NCBI RefSeq assembly: GCF_030345695.1
Contig: NZ_JAUASV010000011.1
Coordinates: 38,497-102,496 of the forward strand
Direction of reading: 5' to 3'
Length of the DNA: 64,000 bases
Source of the DNA: Galbitalea sp. SE-J8
GTDB lineage: Bacteria > Actinomycetota > Actinomycetes > Actinomycetales > Microbacteriaceae
This document shows, piece after piece, positions 37,651 through 50,339 of the stretch. Positions within the stretch are counted from its first letter, which is position 1. Every line of letters starts with the position of its first letter. The notes beneath the pieces were generated by a model, which had not been told where the DNA came from, ran no database searches, and was given only the letters and a program-made list of their open reading frames with translations. The position numbers were made by a program, and so were the translations under genes.

Positions 37651-38193
37651 ATGAGCGAGCAGATCGCCGTGATCGTCATCGACCTGCAGGTCGGCGTGCT
37701 CGAGAACTGCGTCGACGCCCGCGGCGTCACCGAGCGCACCGCCGCCCTCGTGCGACGCGCCCGCTCGGAGGGCGTGCCGGTCGTCTGGGTGCAGGATCAC
37801 GACGACTTCCCCGAGGGGTCGGACGGATGGCGCCTCGCTGCGCCGCTCGAGCGCCGGCCCGATGAGCCGCTCGTACGCAAGCGCTACCGCGACTCGTTCG
37901 CCGGCACCGATCTGGCGGAGGTGCTCGACCGTCTCGCCGCCACCCGACTCGTGATCGCCGGCGCGCAGAGCGACTACTGCATCCGCACCACGACGCAGGC
38001 GGCGGCAGCCCGGGGTTTCGACGTCACGCTCGTGAGCGATGCCCACACGACCTCGGATGCCGAGTTCGACGGGATCACGATCAGCGGCGAGCAGATCGTG
38101 GCGCACACGAACATGTACTTCCGGGGCCTGCGGTACCCGGGTCAGCGCTTCGGCATCGCCTCCCACGATCGCGTGCCGCTCGCATCGGCGTGA
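37651..38193 (+). CDS. Isochorismatase-like cysteine hydrolase
   Basis: Protein of 180 residues with the catalytic triad of the family: Asp in VIVIDLQVG, Lys in RKRYRDSF and Cys in [12 protein letters not shown]. The substrate cannot be inferred (an amide or isochorismate-like compound). The ATG at 37651 is preferred to the GTG one codon upstream. It converges with dnaE2, 20 bases apart. Confidence 0.88.
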   Translation: MSEQIAVIVIDLQVGVLENCVDARGVTERTAALVRRARSEGVPVVWVQDHDDFPEGSDGWRLAAPLERRPDEPLVRKRYRDSFAGTDLAEVLDRLAATRLVIAGAQSDYCIRTTTQAAAARGFDVTLVSDAHTTSDAEFDGITISGEQIVAHTNMYFRGLRYPGQRFGIASHDRVPLASA

Positions 38194-38213
38194 TGCGTCG
38201 GAGCGGCGACTCG

Positions 38214-41809
<3,596 letters not shown>

Positions 41810-41810
<1 letters not shown>

Positions 41811-43498
41811 CAGTCGTACCGCCCCTCGAGGAACCACTCGGGGGCAGCGGTCGTATCCGCGCGCCGCGGCATCTCGAGCACGAGCAGCCAGGCACTGCCC
41901 GCGTCGTCGACCACCTGGAAGCGGTGCGCCCGGCGGGCCGCGGCCGCATCCCACCAGCGCTCGTCGACGGGCCACGGCCCGGCCCACGCGGTGAGGGCGC
42001 GCACGCGCGAGCCCGTCGCCATGCGGGCGGGCGGCGCGGAGAGCGCGCCGCGGTCGTCGATCGCGACGAGCGCGCCGTCGGCCGCGAACACGGACACCGG
42101 ATGCCGCACCGCGAACACCGTCGCGGGCGCCGGGTCGGGCAGCCGTCCCGGCCACGGGCGCGCCGGCGGCCGGACGGCGAGGTCGGGGGCCTCATCCGTC
42201 GGGTCGCCCCACGGCACGAGCACCTGCCGGTCGGCGACCGAGCGGCCGCCGCCGACGACCGCCTGCAGCACACCGCCGTGCCCGAGCATGCTCTGCACCC
42301 GTGTCATGCCGCGGTGCACGCGCTCGTCGGGACCGCCGCCCCACAGCCCCTGCTCGTGCTGCCCGATCGGGTCGACCGTCTCGGGCACGAGACGGATGCG
42401 CACGACCCCGGAGCCGAGGCCGGCGTCCTCGCCCGCGCCCTGCAGCTGCCAGCGCACCCGGTCGACGACGTCGGCGGGCGAGAACGAGCGCGGATGCAGC
42501 CAGGTGCGCTCCGCATACTCGCCGTTCTCCGTCTCGACCTCGACGCGCAGCGCCGTGCAGACGAGTCGCGCGGCGACGAGCGCGGTGACGAACCGGTCGG
42601 CGCTCGCCCGCACCGCGAACGCGATCTGGTCGACGCGATCGAGCGGCGGCTCGAGATCGAGGCGCACGGCGAGCTCCGGCGGGGGAGTGCGCGCGCGCAC
42701 GGGCCGCGCATCCGCTCCCGCCGCGAGCGCGTGCAGCCAGGCGGCGGACTCGCCGAACCGGTCGCGCACGTCGGTCGGCGCGAGCGCCGCGAACCCGCCG
42801 AGGGTCGCGATGCCGAGGCGGCGCAGCAGCGCGACGAGGTCGGCGTCGCCGATCGCCGCGACGGGCAGCCCGGCGAGGAACGCCGTGCTGCCGTCCGCGG
42901 GCACCACGACGGGTCGTCGCCCGTCGGCGCGTCGGGCCGCCTGCTCCGCGGCGAACGGGCCGTCGGCGATGCCGACGCGCGTGTCACGGATGCCGAGGTC
43001 GTCGAGCACGCCGGCGAGCGCGATCCCCGCCGCGAGCTCGCCGCCGTAGTACCGCGCCGGACCCCGCTCCCGCACCGCGACCATGCCGGGGCGCAGCACC
43101 TGCACCCCGGGCGTGAGCGCCTCGATCGCCGTGAGCACGGGCTCGAAGGCGCGGGCGTCGAGGCTCGGCTCGTACTCCCGCACGAGGAGGTCGGGGCAGC
43201 GCGCCTGGGCGTCGCGCACGCGCATCGCGCGCCGCACCCCCTGGGCGCGAGCGGATGCCGAGCACGCGAACACCGCGCCGCTCGCGATGAGCGCGATGCG
43301 CTCCCCGACGTCGATGCCGGTCGAGCGCGCGAGCGCCGAGATCGGCCAGTCGGGGCTCCACAGCACGATCGTGCGCGTGGTGCCGACGTCGGCCGCCCGC
43401 AGCCGCGTGGCGGTCTCGGGCTGTGCCGTGACGCTGCCGCCCGCGTCGCCGATGCGGGGACGCGGCGCCCGGTGCGCCTTCGACGCCCGGGGGCTCAT
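41810..43498 (-). CDS. imuB: ImuB-type Y-family polymerase-like protein
   Basis: Non-catalytic Y-family homologue of 562 residues that links DnaE2 to the beta clamp in the mutasome. The N-terminal segment VLWSPDWPISALARSTG corresponds to the palm start, where active polymerases have DxDAFF; the Asp is replaced, which is typical of ImuB. An HhH-like stretch (ALLRRLGIATLGGFAAL) follows. Start and stop overlap imuA and dnaE2 by four bases each (ATGA), so the three proteins are translationally coupled. Confidence 0.92.
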
Positions 43499-44325
43499 CC
43501 GGCCCTCCGCACCGCATCCGCCCGCTGCGCCGCCGCGCCCGCCCGCTGCGCCGCCGCGCCCGCCCGCTGCGCCACTGGTCGAAGCGCGGGCGTCTCGCTC
43601 TCGACGGCGCGGAACTCGGCGCGCGCGTCGGGCAGCCACAGCCGAGCGCTGCGCGGACGCCCTGCCGTGCGCGTCGTGACCGTCACGGTCGCCTGCCGCG
43701 CCTCGAGGTAGCCGTGTCCCTCGCCGATGCCCGTCCACGCGCTGTCGCCGAGGCTCAGCATCGCCTCCGTCTGCGGCCACGCGCCCTGCACGAGCAGGGT
43801 CACGCCGCGCTGCCGCAGGCGGGCGGCGAGCCGGGCGATGCTCGCGTCGCCCGCGCGACGGCCCGGACGCACCACGACGACGTCGAGCACGTCGGCCACG
43901 GCCGCGGTGACGGCGAGCCACTGGTCGCCCGGATGCGGCACGAGCGCGAGCCGCTCGAGGTCGACCCCGAAGCGCGCCGCGGCCTCGACGCCGAACTCGG
44001 GCACGCCGATCACGCCGCACCAGCTGCCGGCGGCACTCGGACCGGCGAGCAGCGCCATGAGCAGCGTCGCCGAGGAGTCGACGCTGTAGGCCGAGCCCTG
44101 CTTCAGTCCGCCGCCGGGCAGCAGGCCCGCGATGGCGGGGTGCGTCGGGATGGTCGGCTCGGCGAGCGTCGTCGCCTGCATGGAACGGATGCGGTCCTGC
44201 AGCTCGCGCACGCGCTCGGCGCGCGCGTCGGCATCCGTCGTCCCGCTGGTCGAGCCTGCCGAGACCGCGCGCGGCGCAGCGCTCGACGGACCGTCGACGT
44301 GAGGAGGAGCAACCGGATGCAGCAC
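43495..44325 (-). CDS. imuA: ImuA-type RecA-like mutasome protein
   Basis: RecA/SulA-like accessory protein of about 276 residues, first gene of the SOS mutasome operon. The domain core runs from HPAIAGLLPGGGLKQGSAY to the C-terminal RSARLWLPDAR. The start is uncertain. The SOS promoter lies at 44332-44360, so starts inside it (ATG 44343, ATG 44373, GTG 44388) would not be transcribed; GTG at 44325 lies six bases after the -10 box. A short interspersed repeat (44241-44264) and Ala/Gln-rich repeats at the C terminus (AQRAGAA units) are in frame. Confidence 0.82.
   Translation of the reverse strand: MLHPVAPPHVDGPSSAAPRAVSAGSTSGTTDADARAERVRELQDRIRSMQATTLAEPTIPTHPAIAGLLPGGGLKQGSAYSVDSSATLLMALLAGPSAAGSWCGVIGVPEFGVEAAARFGVDLERLALVPHPGDQWLAVTAAVADVLDVVVVRPGRRAGDASIARLAARLRQRGVTLLVQGAWPQTEAMLSLGDSAWTGIGEGHGYLEARQATVTVTTRTAGRPRSARLWLPDARAEFRAVESETPALRPVAQRAGAAAQRAGAAAQRADAVRRAG
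44241..44264. repeat. Short palindromic interspersed repeat within imuA
   Basis: CCGCTGGTCGAG-CCTGCCGAGACC, with the near-palindrome GGTCGAGC...CGAGACC, is a short version of the repeat in dnaE2. Confidence 0.7.
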
Positions 44326-44331
44326 CACCCC

Positions 44332-44360
44332 AGGTTCGAACATACGTTCGATGATGTCAA
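44332..44360 (-). promoter_or_regulatory. LexA-controlled (SOS) promoter of imuA-imuB-dnaE2
   Basis: TCGAACATACGTTCGA at 44336-44351 is a perfect actinobacterial SOS box. Reading leftward, TTGACA (44360-44355) is followed by 17 bases and then GAACCT (44337-44332) as -10, so LexA would cover the spacer and -10. Confidence 0.9.
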
Positions 44361-44388
44361 TCGCCGCCGACATCGCCCGGCGTGTCAC

Positions 44389-44501
44389 GGGCTTCGGCGG
44401 TAGTAGCGGGCCAACGGCGGGCGCTACAACGCCATCCGTTCGCCGCTAAGCCCGCCAAACGTGCGCGAATCTACCGCCAACGCGTGAGCCGGCGGCCCGG
44501 G
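44389..44501. other. Intergenic region with imperfect inverted repeats
   Basis: GGCGGTAG (44396-44403) faces CTACCGCC (44471-44478), with GGCGGGC/GCCCGCC pairs inside. It separates the SOS promoter from the end of the HAD gene. The function is unclear. Confidence 0.4.
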
Positions 44502-45386
44502 CTAGAGCCCGAGGCGCTCGCGCTCCCGGTGCAGGAACGCCGCACCGGCCTCGTCGTGGATGAGCTCGCCCTCGGTCAGCACCGGGTAGGGCCGCTCGAG
44601 CACGCCGTCGGCCGGGCGCACGTCGACGTGCGCCACGTCGAGGCCGACCGCGTGCACCTGGTCGGCCATCAGGTAGTCGCTGCGCGAGTCGCCGACCGAG
44701 CGCCAGGTGCGGGGGAGCCCGCCGCGCACCCGTTCGATGTACTCGAGCGCGCGCTCGGCGCCCCGGTCCTTGTCGAGCAGGATCGACTCGATGTCGGTCG
44801 AGATGATCGTCGGATCGATGCGGAAGGGCACGTGACCGGCGGCATCCGCGCTCTCGCGATCGCCGTAACGGATGCCGATGCCGTGCCGTTCCAGCAGCGC
44901 GAACGCCGCGTCCTGGAACACCGGCTGCACGCCGAGGTACTCCTCCCGCGGGAGGTCGGTGCGCTGCTCGACGGAGATCATCGCGCGCTTCGTCTCGTCG
45001 AAGAACAGGGTCGCTGCGAAGTCGCGCTCGACGAGCCGGCGCATCTCGTCGCGCACGTCGTCCGGGAGGGCCACCGTGGCGTCGACGTGCACCCGGCCCA
45101 GTCCCTCGCTCGTGACGGTGGCCCACGCGGCGCCCTTCTCGACGACCGCGAACATGCTCGCGCCCTCGACGGCGAGCGCCGCCGCGAGCCCGCGCTCGAG
45201 CAGCGGCGTGATGACGACATCGCGCAGGAACGCGTCGGACCGCCCGGTGATGAACGCGATCGGCACTCCGCCGGCGGCGAGCGCGACGAGGTCGTCGGCG
45301 ATGGACGGGATGGCGATGGACCGCGTCACGGGCGAGGCGATCGGCCCGTCGACGTCGAGCAGCAGTCCGAGATCGGGGGCGGTCAT
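44502..45386 (-). CDS. HAD-superfamily (Cof-type) phosphatase
   Basis: Protein of 294 residues. Motif I is LLLDVDGPIASP, motif II is FITGRSD, and motif IV is SVGDSRSDYLMADQ; a cap domain of about 110 residues sits between II and IV. This is the HAD-IIB arrangement of sugar-phosphate phosphatases. The ATG at 45386 is chosen because the motif follows directly. Confidence 0.82.
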   Translation of the reverse strand: MTAPDLGLLLDVDGPIASPVTRSIAIPSIADDLVALAAGGVPIAFITGRSDAFLRDVVITPLLERGLAAALAVEGASMFAVVEKGAAWATVTSEGLGRVHVDATVALPDDVRDEMRRLVERDFAATLFFDETKRAMISVEQRTDLPREEYLGVQPVFQDAAFALLERHGIGIRYGDRESADAAGHVPFRIDPTIISTDIESILLDKDRGAERALEYIERVRGGLPRTWRSVGDSRSDYLMADQVHAVGLDVAHVDVRPADGVLERPYPVLTEGELIHDEAGAAFLHRERERLGL

Positions 45387-45492
45387 GAAGCGGCTTCCAT
45401 CGCATCCACTCTCGCACAGCGCGCGGTGCGCCCCGAACGGGGTCCGCACCGCCAGAATGGTGAGATTCGCACCCGACCGCCAGGAGTCACGG

Positions 45493-46677
45493 ATGTATCG
45501 CATCGCCCAGCCCGTGCTGCGGCTGCTGCTGTGGCGCCTGAACCGCGCGGTGGATGCGCTGCCCCGGCCCGTCGACTCGCCGCGGGCGCAGGCGCCGGGA
45601 CCGGACCCCGACCACGTGCTGCTGTTCGGCAGCGGACCGGTGGTCGGCTACGGCGTGCTCAGCCACGACCTCGCACTGCCGGGCCAGCTCGCCCGCCAGC
45701 TCTCCGCCGCCACCGGGCGGGGAACGGATGTCGACGTCGCCGCCGACACGACCATCGTGATCGAGCGCGCCCTGCCCGCCCTGCGCGAGCTCGAGCTGTG
45801 GCGCTACGACGCGATCGTGCTGTGCATCGGGGCGAACAACTCCCTGCTGTTCACGCCGACGGCGGCGTGGCGCCGGTCGATGGAGCAGCTGCTCGAGCAC
45901 CTCGACGAGACGGTGCCGACGAGCACCGGCATCTACGTCGTCGCGGTGCCGCCGCTCAGCTCGGTGAACGTCTCGGCCGGCGCCATGGGACGGCTCGCGG
46001 GTGCGCACGCCGACCGCCTGAACGCGGAGACCCGGCGTCTCGTCGCCCGCTACCCGCAGGTGACGTTCGTGCCGTTCTCGCCGCTCGTGAAGGCGGACTT
46101 CACGCGCTACCGCAGCGCGTCGACCTACCAGCAGTGGGCGAGCGTCATCGCGGCGCCCCTCATCCGTCAGCTGAACGCGAGCGATCCCGATCGCGAGCCG
46201 GAGCGCCCCGACGAGTCGTCGCGGCTGCGCGCGCTCGAGGCGTCGGGCATCGCCGGCTCGGGCTCGGAGGAGCGCTTCGCCCGCATCGCGGTGCTCGCCA
46301 ACCAGCTGTTCGGCGCCGATCAGACGCTCATCTCGTTCGTGGATCGCGACCAGCTGTTCGTCAAGGCGTCCGCACGCCCCGAGCTCGTCTACTCGCCGGT
46401 CATCCCGCGCGCCGGCTCGTTCGCCGACTGGGCGATCCGGCGATCCTCGGTGTTCGTCGTCGAGGACGCGCTCGCCGATCCGCGGTTCGCGCAGTTCGAG
46501 TCGGTGACGAACGCCGAGGTGCGGCTGCGCTTCTACGCGGCGTACCCGATCCAGTCGTCCTTCGGCGAGCGCATCGGCGTCGTCAGCGTGCTCGCCCGCG
46601 AGCCCCGCACCTGGACGGACAGCGAGACGTCCCTGCTGCGCGATCTGGCGCTCATGGTGCAGCGCGAACTGGACTGA
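45493..46677 (+). CDS. Pseudo-SGNH domain fused to GAF domain
   Basis: Protein of 394 residues. Residues about 40-225 have the SGNH-hydrolase fold pattern: LLFGSGPVVGYGV in place of block I and LCIGANNSLLF in place of block III. The GDS nucleophile motif is GSG, GxND is GANN, and the C-terminal DxxH is missing, so hydrolysis is unlikely. Residues about 250-390 form a GAF domain (RFARIAVLANQLFGADQTLISFVD...), typically a ligand sensor. No output domain is present. AGGAG precedes the ATG by about seven bases. It is divergent from the HAD gene. Confidence 0.8.
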   Translation: MYRIAQPVLRLLLWRLNRAVDALPRPVDSPRAQAPGPDPDHVLLFGSGPVVGYGVLSHDLALPGQLARQLSAATGRGTDVDVAADTTIVIERALPALRELELWRYDAIVLCIGANNSLLFTPTAAWRRSMEQLLEHLDETVPTSTGIYVVAVPPLSSVNVSAGAMGRLAGAHADRLNAETRRLVARYPQVTFVPFSPLVKADFTRYRSASTYQQWASVIAAPLIRQLNASDPDREPERPDESSRLRALEASGIAGSGSEERFARIAVLANQLFGADQTLISFVDRDQLFVKASARPELVYSPVIPRAGSFADWAIRRSSVFVVEDALADPRFAQFESVTNAEVRLRFYAAYPIQSSFGERIGVVSVLAREPRTWTDSETSLLRDLALMVQRELD

Positions 46678-46680
46678 GTC

Positions 46681-46707
46681 CGTCATCCAGAACGGATACG
46701 GATGACG
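46681..46707 (+). terminator. Hairpin after the SGNH-GAF gene
   Basis: CGTCATCC (46681-46688) pairs with GGATGACG (46700-46707), three bases after the stop codon. Confidence 0.5.
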
Positions 46708-46799
46708 TCCAGACACCGTCAGGATTCTTCTTAGAAATATCACAAGCTCCGGTCGTTCCATTCTTCTGCGGCGCTGAGAACCGCAGAACGAGGAAGACG

Positions 46800-48191
46800 A
46801 TGGACGAGGTCCGCGAGGGCGCCGGAGACGGCGCCGAGAACATCCCGGCGGGCGAGCCGGGCGAGACGCGCGAGCAGGCCGCGTCGGCCGCGTCGGGCGA
46901 GCATGCCGCGCCGCGCGAGCAGGCCGAGCAGGCCGAGCGGGCCGAGCAGGCCGAGCAGGCCGAGCAGGCCGCCGCCCCGGCGCCGCGCACCCGGACGCCG
47001 TGGTCGCGCCGCCGCATCGTGGTCGTGAGCGCCGCATCCGCCTTCGCGCTCGTCGCGACCGGCGCCGGCGTCGGGTCGGCCGCCACCCTCGCGGTCGCCC
47101 ACACCTTCGACACCACGAACCCGAGCCCGTCCGCCGGCGGGGCGACCGGCACGCTGCCCGGCTCCGGCGCGCGTGGGTTCGACGGCGGTCAAGGCCTCGG
47201 CGGCGGGCAGGACTTCGGCGGCGGCACGGATGGCCGCGGCACGCAGAGCGGGCTCGGCACGCAGAACGGATCGGGCGCGACGACCGCGACGACCGCGCAG
47301 TCCGCGGGCGTCGTGCTCATCGACACCGACCTCGAGTACGGCCAGGGCGAGGCGGCCGGCACCGGCATCGTGCTGAGCTCCGACGGCGAGATCCTCACCA
47401 ACAACCACGTGGTCGAGGGCTCGACCCAGATCACCGTCTCCGTGGCCACGACCGGCAAGCAGTACACCGCGCGGGTCGTCGGCACGGACGCGACCGACGA
47501 CATCGCCGTGCTGCAGCTCGAGCACGCGTCCGGGCTCACGGTCGCGAGCATCGACGACGACGACGACCTCGGCGTCGGCGACGCGGTCACGGGCGTCGGC
47601 AACGCGGAGGGGCAGGGCTACCTGTCGGCCGCGGCGGGCCGGGTGACCGCCCTCGAGCAGCAGATCACGGTGAACGACGACCTCAGCGGCGCGGCGAAGA
47701 CGCTCGACGGCCTCATCGAGACCGACGCGCCGATCGTGTCCGGCGACTCCGGCGGTCCGCTGCTCGATGCGGAGGGCGAGGTCGTCGGCATCGACACCGC
47801 GGCCTCGTCGAACTCGAGCGACCCGACCGGCTTCGCCATCCCCATCGACGACGCGCTCGGCGTCGCGAAGCGGATCGCGGCGGGCAGCACGAGCGGCGAC
47901 ATCCAGCTCGGCTACCCGGCGTTCCTCGGCGTCGAGCTCTCGCAGGCCGCGACGACCGTGGAGGGCGCCCCGGTCGCCGGCGTCGTCGACGGCACGGGCG
48001 CGGCGGATGCCGGCCTCACCACCGGCGACGTCATCACGGCGGTCGACGGCACGGCCATCGCCGACGGCACCGGCCTCTCGAGCGCCATCTCGGCGCACAA
48101 GCCGGGCGACACGGTGCGGATCTCGTGGGTCGACACGACCGGCACGAGCCGCACCGCCCCGATCGTGCTCACGCAGGGTCCCGCCGCGTGA
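46800..48191 (+). CDS. Membrane-anchored HtrA-like serine protease with PDZ domain
   Basis: S1C-family protease of 463 residues. An acidic cytoplasmic head carries an AEQ/AER repeat (about 40-57), followed by one membrane helix (about 72-97), a Gly-rich linker, a trypsin-like domain with catalytic His in NNHVV (about 203), Asp in TDDIAVL (about 233) and Ser in SGDSGGP (about 317), and a C-terminal PDZ domain (about 370-460). It probably degrades misfolded extracytoplasmic proteins. GAGGAAG is a good ribosome site. Confidence 0.92.
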   Translation: MDEVREGAGDGAENIPAGEPGETREQAASAASGEHAAPREQAEQAERAEQAEQAEQAAAPAPRTRTPWSRRRIVVVSAASAFALVATGAGVGSAATLAVAHTFDTTNPSPSAGGATGTLPGSGARGFDGGQGLGGGQDFGGGTDGRGTQSGLGTQNGSGATTATTAQSAGVVLIDTDLEYGQGEAAGTGIVLSSDGEILTNNHVVEGSTQITVSVATTGKQYTARVVGTDATDDIAVLQLEHASGLTVASIDDDDDLGVGDAVTGVGNAEGQGYLSAAAGRVTALEQQITVNDDLSGAAKTLDGLIETDAPIVSGDSGGPLLDAEGEVVGIDTAASSNSSDPTGFAIPIDDALGVAKRIAAGSTSGDIQLGYPAFLGVELSQAATTVEGAPVAGVVDGTGAADAGLTTGDVITAVDGTAIADGTGLSSAISAHKPGDTVRISWVDTTGTSRTAPIVLTQGPAA

Positions 48192-48241
48192 GCACCGGGC
48201 GGGCGACCCGGAGCACCCCGTCGCCCGCCCATCCCGCGCGA

Positions 48242-48568
48242 TCAGCCGATGATCGCGAGACCGCTCCCGTCGCCGCCGACGTCCTCCCGGCGCGACGGGA
48301 GCGGTCCGGTGTCCGCGCGCTCGTCGTCGGGCACCTCGCGCACGTCGACGGAGGCGACGGATGCCGCGGCCGGTCCGCGGTGCGCCCACGCGACGAAGGC
48401 GGCCACGGCATCCGTCGGCCCGGTCACCTCGGCGACGACGCTGCCGTCGTCCGCGTTGCGGATGTGCCCCGTCACGCCCAGCTCGCGGGCGCGCGCGGCG
48501 GCGGCGAACCGGTATCCGACGCCCTGCACCGTGCCCCGGACGGTCAGGCGGGTTGTGTGGCTATTCAT
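48242..48568 (-). CDS. Acylphosphatase
   Basis: Small hydrolase of 108 residues. The catalytic Arg lies in VQGVGYRFAA and the Asn in GHIRNADDGSV, both as in the family. It converges with the protease gene and carries an acidic, Gly-rich tail of about 20 residues beyond the usual 90. Confidence 0.92.
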   Translation of the reverse strand: MNSHTTRLTVRGTVQGVGYRFAAAARARELGVTGHIRNADDGSVVAEVTGPTDAVAAFVAWAHRGPAAASVASVDVREVPDDERADTGPLPSRREDVGGDGSGLAIIG

Positions 48569-48669
48569 CAGAAGTTCGACTCCGATCGTTCCGAACCGCG
48601 GCGGGTTCTCCCTAGAATGTGCATACGGGGTGGGTTTCGGGGTTCGCTCCGTGTTACGGGGGAAACACG

Positions 48670-49524
48670 GTGAACACGCGTCTGCTCTTCGGGGGCATCC
48701 GACTCGCGCTGGCGGCCTCGGGCGGCTACGCGCTCGTCGCGCGGTTCTTCTGGGCGGTCGGCATCGAGCACCTCGACGTCGGCAGCTACTTCGCCTATCT
48801 GACCATCCAGAGCAACATCCTCGCCGTGCTCGTCACCGCGATCGCGGGCGTCACCGCGCTCATCCGCGCCCAGGACCCGGCGTGGCTCACCCTGGTGCGC
48901 GCCGTCGTGCTCACCCTCACCGGCACGTCGGGCATCATCTTCCTCATCATGGTCGTGGTGTCGGCGTCGGTCATGCACGAGCCGATGCAGGTGCCGTGGA
49001 GCGACGTCGTGCTGCACTACGTGCTCCCGGTGTTCGCGGCGGGGGAGTGGCTGACCGCCCCCGGGCGCGGTCGTTCGCCGTGGCGCGCCGTGCCGGCGAC
49101 GCTCGTGTTCGTCACGGGCTGGCTCGTCGTGACGGTCATCCGCGGCGCGATCGTGGACTGGTACCCGTACTTCTTCCTCGACCCGACCAAGGTCGCGAGC
49201 CTCGGCATCATCGTGGCGTTCTGCAGCGTGCCCCTCGTCGTGTTCCTCGGTCTCGGGGCGCTCGTGGTGTCGGCGACGCGCACGGATGCCGGCGAGCTGG
49301 CCGCCGCGATCGGCGCGCTCCCGGCGCGTGCCGGCGCCATCCCCGCCCTCCTCTCGGCCACGCCGGCCCGCGTGCACGCCGCGACCACCCGTGCGGTGCG
49401 GGTCGTCGCGCTCGGCGGGTCGCCCTCGCGCGCCGCGGCTCCGAACGGCGCCCTCGGACGCGTCGTGACGCTCGCGACACGACGCGCGGAGGCGTTCGCC
49501 CCGCCGATGACCGCCGCCGCCTGA
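48670..49524 (+). CDS. Pr6Pr family membrane protein
   Basis: Protein of 284 residues with six membrane helices in the first 215 residues and a basic Ala/Arg-rich cytoplasmic tail. The spacing and the FAYLTIQSN and DVVLHYVLPV segments match the Pr6Pr family of Actinomycetota, whose function is unknown. The GTG at 48670 follows GGGGGAAA. TAGAAT at 48612-48617 is a plausible -10 box with a leader of about 45 bases. Confidence 0.78.
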   Translation: MNTRLLFGGIRLALAASGGYALVARFFWAVGIEHLDVGSYFAYLTIQSNILAVLVTAIAGVTALIRAQDPAWLTLVRAVVLTLTGTSGIIFLIMVVVSASVMHEPMQVPWSDVVLHYVLPVFAAGEWLTAPGRGRSPWRAVPATLVFVTGWLVVTVIRGAIVDWYPYFFLDPTKVASLGIIVAFCSVPLVVFLGLGALVVSATRTDAGELAAAIGALPARAGAIPALLSATPARVHAATTRAVRVVALGGSPSRAAAPNGALGRVVTLATRRAEAFAPPMTAAA

Positions 49525-49571
49525 TCGGGCGCGCCGCCGCCGAGCGGTCGGCGCCGCACGCGCCGATCGCG

Positions 49572-49577
49572 TACGCT
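49572..49577 (+). promoter_or_regulatory. -10 hexamer TACGCT before the DarT-like gene
   Basis: TACGCT ends eight bases before the GTG at 49586; the transcript is probably leaderless. Confidence 0.5.
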
Positions 49578-49585
49578 CGACGCTC

Positions 49586-50320
49586 GTGCCGGAATGCATC
49601 CACGGGCTCGAGTTCGACCTCTGTGACATCTGCTCGCCGTCCGCGAAGCCCGCTCCGGCACCGCGCGACGTGACGCCGGCCGTGCGGCGCGCCACCCCGC
49701 CGCGCACGGGATCCTCGCGCACGGCCGCGCCCGTGCTCGACCTGGCCCGCACCCGGGTGTTCCACATCACGCACGTCGACAACCTCATCGGCATCGCCGA
49801 GGAGGGCGCACTCGTCGCGGGAGCCGAACCGCTCCTCGACATCTCCGCCCCCGGGGTGCGCTCCGCGCGCGCCGCGCGCACGGCCGACGGCCGCGCGATC
49901 GCCGAGCACGTCGCCTTCCTCACCACGCTCGAGGCTCCGGTCTGGGTCGCCATCCGCTCCGGAGAGCCCGACCCGCGCCTCGCCCTGCCCGCGGGCGTCG
50001 TGCCGGGCGACTTCGTCATCCTCGCCGCGACCCTCGACGCGCTCGACGGATTCGTCGTCGCGGACGGCGACGCGGCGCATCCGCTCACCCGGTTCGCGAG
50101 CGGTCGCGAGGAACGCGCCCGGGCGCTGCGGTCCGTGACCGCGGATGCGACCGGTCGCGGGCTCGACGCCGAGGTGCTCGTGCCCGATCGGGTGCCGCTG
50201 GCCGCGATCGCCGTCGCGACCGTGGGCAGCGAGCGCACGAAGCGCGCAGCGACGGATGCGCTCGCCTCGGGCGGATTCCGCACCCGGGTGGCCATCCACC
50301 CGCCGTGGTTCCAGGCCTGA
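49586..50320 (+). CDS. DarT-like ADP-ribosyltransferase (DUF4433) with N-terminal Cys/His motif
   Basis: Protein of 244 residues. Residues 55-243 match the DarT family, which ADP-ribosylates thymidine in single-stranded DNA: FHITHVDNLIGI (about 59-70), the Arg-rich stretch SARAARTADGR, and AEVLVPDRVPL with the probable catalytic E196, closing in HPPWF. The first 20 residues carry CxH and CxxC (CIHGLEF...LCDIC), a possible zinc site not usual in DarT toxins. No DarG macrodomain antitoxin gene is adjacent. It may be a stand-alone toxin, a defence effector or a benign DNA/RNA modifier. Confidence 0.78.
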   Translation: MPECIHGLEFDLCDICSPSAKPAPAPRDVTPAVRRATPPRTGSSRTAAPVLDLARTRVFHITHVDNLIGIAEEGALVAGAEPLLDISAPGVRSARAARTADGRAIAEHVAFLTTLEAPVWVAIRSGEPDPRLALPAGVVPGDFVILAATLDALDGFVVADGDAAHPLTRFASGREERARALRSVTADATGRGLDAEVLVPDRVPLAAIAVATVGSERTKRAATDALASGGFRTRVAIHPPWFQA

Positions 50321-50339
50321 CGGCGTCGCGCGGACCGGG

